Shown here: in pieces, positions 32,984 through 35,994 of the stretch
Layout: each line of letters opens with the position of its first letter
Position numbering within the stretch: the stretch's first letter is position 1
Assembly (NCBI RefSeq): GCF_023229105.1
Contig: NZ_JALNZY010000015.1
Coordinates: 1 to 35,994 of the forward strand
DNA: 35,994 bases
Reading direction: 5' to 3'
DNA from: Sulfurimonas sp.
GTDB taxonomy: Bacteria; Campylobacterota; Campylobacteria; Campylobacterales; Sulfurimonadaceae
The notes under the pieces: generated by a model
Database searches by the model: none
Told to the model about the DNA's origin: nothing
Seen by the model: only the letters and a program-made list of their open reading frames with translations
Position numbers and translations under genes: made by a program

Positions 32984-33038
32984 TTTCAGCCTAAACAAAC
33001 TATGTGTATAAATAAAAATAAATAAAAAGGATTATATT

Positions 33039-33332
33039 ATGAAAATAAAAGCAAAAGAAAAAAAAGGCATTGTTGAAGTTAAAATCTTACTTGACAACCC
33101 GATGATAGGTAAAGAAGAGTCAGTATTGAAAAAAACAGAAGTTGATTTTCTTACTCATGTTACTGCAAAAGTAAATGGCAAAATTGTTTGGGAAGCATCA
33201 ACGGGTCCATTTTTATCTAAAAACCCTTATTTTATGTTTAACTTTAAGGGTGCAAAAAAAGGCGATGAAATTGTTATCGAAACTATTGATAACAAAGGTA
33301 AAACTGAAAGCGATAAAGACGCAATCAAATAA
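33039..33332 (+). CDS. soxZ: Sulfur oxidation protein SoxZ
   Basis: 97 aa, immunoglobulin-like partner of SoxY. VEVKILLDNPM near the start and WEASTGPFLSKNPYFMFNFKG near residue 50 are family signatures. There is no signal peptide, as expected because it is exported with SoxY. It ends the core sox run and is followed by two hairpins at 33344-33416. Confidence 0.95.
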   Translation: MKIKAKEKKGIVEVKILLDNPMIGKEESVLKKTEVDFLTHVTAKVNGKIVWEASTGPFLSKNPYFMFNFKGAKKGDEIVIETIDNKGKTESDKDAIK

Positions 33333-33343
33333 TTTTCACCATT

Positions 33344-33362
33344 TCCCTCCAACTTGGAGGGA
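33344..33362 (+). terminator. Terminator-like hairpin after soxZ
   Basis: TCCCTCC (33344-33350) pairs with GGAGGGA (33356-33362) around a 5-base loop and is followed by TTATTTAG. The T-run is weak, so readthrough or attenuation is possible. Confidence 0.55.
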
Positions 33363-33374
33363 TTATTTAGACAA

Positions 33375-33416
33375 AGAGTAGATTTGATGTGTTGTTTTAC
33401 ACACCAACTCTACTCT
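33375..33416 (+). other. Long imperfect stem-loop between soxZ and the lipoprotein hydrolase
   Basis: AGAGTAGA (33375-33382) pairs with TCTACTCT (33409-33416). Inside it TTG pairs with CAA, and GTGT (33389-33392) pairs with ACAC (33401-33404). The stem has no T-run after it, so it looks more like an RNA processing or stability element than a terminator. Confidence 0.45.
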
Positions 33417-33446
33417 TGTGAGAATTAAACTTAAAAAGGGAAATTT

Positions 33447-34478
33447 ATGTTAAAAAAAATGACAAATCCACTATCGGTATCAGCAATTGCGCTATCACTA
33501 TTGATGAGTGCATGTTCTTCAGACTCTTCTAAATCAGAAGCAGCATCTGAAAGCACTGCAAAAAACGTTGTTCAGGCCACAAGTACAAAAACTCCTGATT
33601 TTGATTATAAACTAGAGCCAAAACAAGTTAGTGAAAATGTTTGGTGTTTATTTGGAGCACTTGAAATGCCAACAAAAGAAAATGGTGGCAACATGTCAAA
33701 TAACTGTTATATCAAGACTAAAGATACTTGGGTATTATGGGACACAGGGGCATCTTATGTATATGCAAAACAAGCATATGCAGCAATGAGCAAGATTGCA
33801 GATCTTCCCGTAAAAACTATTCTTTTAAGCCATGAGCATGATGATCACTGGCTAGGCAACAACTACTACAAAGAAGTGCATGGTTCAAACATTGTTGGTC
33901 CTGAGTCTATTAATCAAAACTACCATACAGGTGACATTACTAGAATGTTTAGAGTGTTATCTGAGAATGCTATTAGGGGTACAAAAATCATTAAAGTTGA
34001 TGAATGGCACGATGAGTCTATCAAGTTTAATATTGGCGGAGTAGATTTTGAATACGTACCAGTTGGGAATGGACACTCCGTGTCAGATTACTTCTTATAT
34101 ATGCCAAAAGAGAAAGTAATTTTTGCTGGGGATTTAGTTATGAACGGTAGAGTTACATCAAATAGAGATGGTTCAGTATTAGGTGAAATAGCTGCTATTG
34201 AAAAAATGAATACAAAAGATTGGACTACTATGATTCCAGGTCACGGGTTCATTATAGATAAGACAGCTGCTGATGAAGCTATGCAATACTTTACTTTAAC
34301 AAGAGATAGAGTTCAAGCTGCAATGGATGATGGTGTTGATAGTACGGGAATCGTTGAAGCGGTACCTCTAGAAGAGTTTAAAGATAAAAAAATGTATGAT
34401 ATACTAAACTCTTTAAATATATCAAGAGCATATTTAGAGTTTGATATGGGCTTACCAGAACATAAAGTAGAACACTAA
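33447..34478 (+). CDS. Metallo-beta-lactamase-fold lipoprotein, SoxH-like
   Basis: 343 aa. The lipobox LLMSAC puts the acylated Cys at residue 23. Metal ligands are His129, His131, Asp133 and His134 (SHEHDDHW), His210 (GNGHSVSD), Asp229 (FAGDL) and His266 (PGHG), a full binuclear site. The position after soxZ recalls soxH of Paracoccus, which encodes a metallo-hydrolase whose reaction is not settled. It shares its layout with the exported protein at 9224-10198. An extracytoplasmic thioester or persulfide hydrolase is a reasonable guess. Confidence 0.85.
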   Translation: MLKKMTNPLSVSAIALSLLMSACSSDSSKSEAASESTAKNVVQATSTKTPDFDYKLEPKQVSENVWCLFGALEMPTKENGGNMSNNCYIKTKDTWVLWDTGASYVYAKQAYAAMSKIADLPVKTILLSHEHDDHWLGNNYYKEVHGSNIVGPESINQNYHTGDITRMFRVLSENAIRGTKIIKVDEWHDESIKFNIGGVDFEYVPVGNGHSVSDYFLYMPKEKVIFAGDLVMNGRVTSNRDGSVLGEIAAIEKMNTKDWTTMIPGHGFIIDKTAADEAMQYFTLTRDRVQAAMDDGVDSTGIVEAVPLEEFKDKKMYDILNSLNISRAYLEFDMGLPEHKVEH

Positions 34479-34479
34479 A

Positions 34480-34501
34480 GATTTGGCCTTAAGGCCAAAT
34501 C
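34480..34501 (+). terminator. Strong inverted repeat after the lipoprotein hydrolase gene
   Basis: GATTTGGCC (34480-34488) pairs perfectly with GGCCAAATC (34493-34501) around TTAA, one base after the stop codon. No T-run follows directly, although T-rich sequence begins about ten bases on. It probably serves the + strand gene. Confidence 0.6.
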
Positions 34502-34559
34502 ATACTAAACTTCTTTTGTATAAACTTATTTAAAATCCCCTACAAAATATAAACTCTTA

Positions 34560-34970
34560 CTATTGGCTAGCATCAATTAAAATAGCTTTTTCCAATGCAT
34601 AAAGTTCATACCTTATCTGTTTAAAGTTCTCACTATATTGAGCACTATAAAGCTTGTATAGCTCTTCAAGCACTCTTGCAGACTCTTGTGCTCTTTTAAA
34701 GTTGGCAATAATAATTGAGGAGATATCACAACGATTTAACTCACTCTTAATTGTATCACGAAGCACATCATTTATACTATCACGCTCTTTAAGCAGCTCT
34801 AACGTCTCTTGAATTTTTGCTTTGTGTCTTAAGTGTTTTAATTTGCAGGAGAGTTCTTTATTGTTGTCTCTATATCTTACAATATCTTCAACAACTCTAA
34901 TTCCTTCTTTGAGGCGGTTTAGGTTAGCATCTATCACCCGATAAAGCTCGGGCGATAATTGATTAGTCAT
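34560..34970 (-). CDS. thiD2: ThiD2-family protein, probable HMP-phosphate kinase
   Basis: 136 aa from the ATG at 34970, which overlaps the stop of the upstream membrane-protein gene by 8 bases. Upstream in-frame TTG/GTG starts are less likely. LYRVIDANLNRLKEGIRVVEDIVRY at the start, KLKHLRHK in the middle and NFKRAQESARVLEELYKL near the end fit the ThiD2 domain, which is often fused to ThiE. ThiD2 is described as an alternative kinase for hydroxymethylpyrimidine phosphate in thiamine synthesis. Here it stands alone. Confidence 0.75.
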   Translation of the reverse strand: MTNQLSPELYRVIDANLNRLKEGIRVVEDIVRYRDNNKELSCKLKHLRHKAKIQETLELLKERDSINDVLRDTIKSELNRCDISSIIIANFKRAQESARVLEELYKLYSAQYSENFKQIRYELYALEKAILIDASQ

Positions 34971-35661
34971 CACTTCCAAATATACCAAGTAGGTGTAGAA
35001 GAGAAGTAAATATGTTTAAAAAGTCTAGATAAAGAGCAATAGCGCCGTCGATAGGCGTTTCATACGCACCTTTAATAATATTTTGAGTGTCATAAACAAC
35101 TAATATGCTAAACAGTAAAACAACTGCTCCAGAGATAGCTATCGCCATTAGTGGATTTCCCAAAAAGATATTTATAATAGAAAATGCAACAATAACAACA
35201 AGCGCTATCATTAACGGTTTTGCATATCCTGAAAAATCCTTAGTTGTTTTAATAGCATAAAAGCTCATAGTGCCAAAAACAAGAGATGTCATTGCAAAAG
35301 CATTCCCGACAATTGTTCCACCATTGTTCATCCCAAGGGTATGTGAAAGCAGAGGTGCCAACATTAAACCTGTCATAAACACAAAGCCAAACATTACTGC
35401 TAGGTTGATACCCGGCTTATGTTTTACAAAATGCAACCCAATTAAGAGTCCAATTTCCAAAATAAACAGAGGGAAAAAATTAGCGGCTATAGTCCCAGCC
35501 ATAGGTACGCCAACGTATGCACCAGCAGCACCCGCCATCATTGAAGCAGCAAACAGCTTGTAAGTCTCTTTTACAAAAGATACAATTTGCGTATCACTTC
35601 TAGCTTGAGTGCTGTATGCAGATGCGCTCCCCCTAGCATAATCACGATTGTAAAGTCCCAT
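34963..35661 (-). CDS. BAX inhibitor-1 (YccA/YetJ-like) membrane protein
   Basis: 232 aa with about seven hydrophobic segments. The BI-1 family pattern is visible in SFVKETYKLFAASMMAGAAGAYVG near residue 28, the central hydrophobic helices, and the C-terminal VVYDTQNIIKG with ALYLDFLNIFTSLLHLLGIFG. Bacterial members act as pH-sensitive calcium leak channels or interact with FtsH. The exact role here is unknown. It starts just left of the rRNA-type promoter region and is divergent from it. Confidence 0.9.
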   Translation of the reverse strand: MGLYNRDYARGSASAYSTQARSDTQIVSFVKETYKLFAASMMAGAAGAYVGVPMAGTIAANFFPLFILEIGLLIGLHFVKHKPGINLAVMFGFVFMTGLMLAPLLSHTLGMNNGGTIVGNAFAMTSLVFGTMSFYAIKTTKDFSGYAKPLMIALVVIVAFSIINIFLGNPLMAIAISGAVVLLFSILVVYDTQNIIKGAYETPIDGAIALYLDFLNIFTSLLHLLGIFGSDD

Positions 35662-35846
35662 ATTTTTCCTTTATATATGTAATACAAAATAATTTACATA
35701 TTTGTATGTTTAAGAATTTTATACATAAAGAGTTAATAAATAGCAACATGCCATATATTAAGAGAGAAGAGCATTGGTGAAATTTATTAAAAAATGCAGT
35801 AAACTTAACACTTGAAAAAAAGTTTTAAAATTCATTTAAAAAACTA

Positions 35847-35875
35847 TTGACAACTAAGTTTGATTTGCCTATAAT
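35847..35875 (+). promoter_or_regulatory. Consensus promoter, probably of an rRNA operon
   Basis: TTGACA (35847-35852), a 17-base spacer and TATAAT (35870-35875) match the consensus perfectly. The upstream 30 bases are an A/T-rich UP-like element, and the region after the -10 is pyrimidine/GC-rich (TCCCCTCC), as in stringently controlled rRNA promoters. No ORF lies between it and the right edge. The gap 35662-35846 holds nothing else I recognise. Confidence 0.8.
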
Positions 35876-35881
35876 TCCCCT

Positions 35882-35994
35882 CCACAAACAAAGGGACCTT
35901 GTAAAAGAGGAGTAGAGAGACTTCGAGTTGAAGCTTTTGAAATTGTTTGAGATCATTGAAAACTAAGCAAGTAAATAGACTGATATAACTATAC
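35882..35994 (+). other. Probable 5' leader of a 16S rRNA operon, cut by the window edge
   Basis: The transcript would start near 35882. The stretch GATCATTGAAAACTAAGCAA (35951-35970) resembles the pre-16S leader element seen upstream of many bacterial 16S genes. The 16S start itself is not in the window, so this is inferred from promoter strength and the leader motif. Confidence 0.55.

Noticed and set aside
1..35994. Mobile elements, tRNA genes, toxin-antitoxin modules or prophage genes
   Set aside because: I looked for transposase-like, integrase-like and tRNA-like sequence and recognised none. A profile search would be needed for certainty.

Overview
The window is a low-GC chromosomal segment that reads as a sulfur-oxidising member of the Campylobacterota, close to Sulfurimonas in style. 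The pointers are the soxCDYZ cluster, a Tat-exported sulfide:quinone oxidoreductase, a flagellar ATPase gene, the secG-frr-pyrE gene order and frequent extended -10 promoters without a clear -35. The assignment rests on gene content only. No 16S sequence is inside the window, although an rRNA-type promoter and leader run off the right edge.

Left end (1-4980): a complete type II-C CRISPR-Cas locus. An array of 8 identical 36-nt repeats and 7 complete spacers (21-516, + strand) faces the convergent operon cas9-cas1-cas2 (- strand, 4852 to 683). A tracrRNA with anti-repeat, two stem-loops and a T-run (about 4892-4978, + strand) is encoded divergently from cas9 in the gap before folE. Every repeat ends in an extended -10 promoter box, so each spacer can have its own promoter. 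Cas9 is compact (978 aa) with all RuvC and HNH catalytic residues present.

Middle left (5093-15149): folE and fliI (+). Then on the - strand come a 710-aa beta-propeller-like protein of unknown role, an exported metallo-beta-lactamase-fold hydrolase, the sulfide:quinone oxidoreductase, recJ and pyrG.

Middle (15317-21534): a CPA2 cation/proton antiporter, then a tightly overlapping sugar cassette (Cof-type HAD phosphatase, FucP/GluP-like MFS transporter, hexose-6-phosphate mutarotase), a Tat-exported HiPIP, an MltB-like lytic transglycosylase (- strand) and a 48-aa Cys-rich protein.

Middle right (28417 down to 21521, - strand): secG, frr, pyrE and then a peptidoglycan-recycling run nagZ - SSS symporter - anmK - amgK - murU with overlapping ends. 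NagZ carries a signal peptide. Together with the symporter this suggests that GlcNAc is trimmed in the periplasm and the anhydroMurNAc product imported, then converted to UDP-MurNAc. A MupP-type phosphatase is not in the run.

Right end (28513-35994): a 31-aa membrane peptide coupled to bioC, a MOSC protein, the sox operon (soxC, soxD, soxY, soxZ) followed by a lipoprotein metallo-hydrolase paralogous to the one beside the sulfide:quinone oxidoreductase, then thiD2 and a BAX-inhibitor-1-like membrane protein (- strand), and finally a consensus promoter that probably drives an rRNA operon beyond the window.
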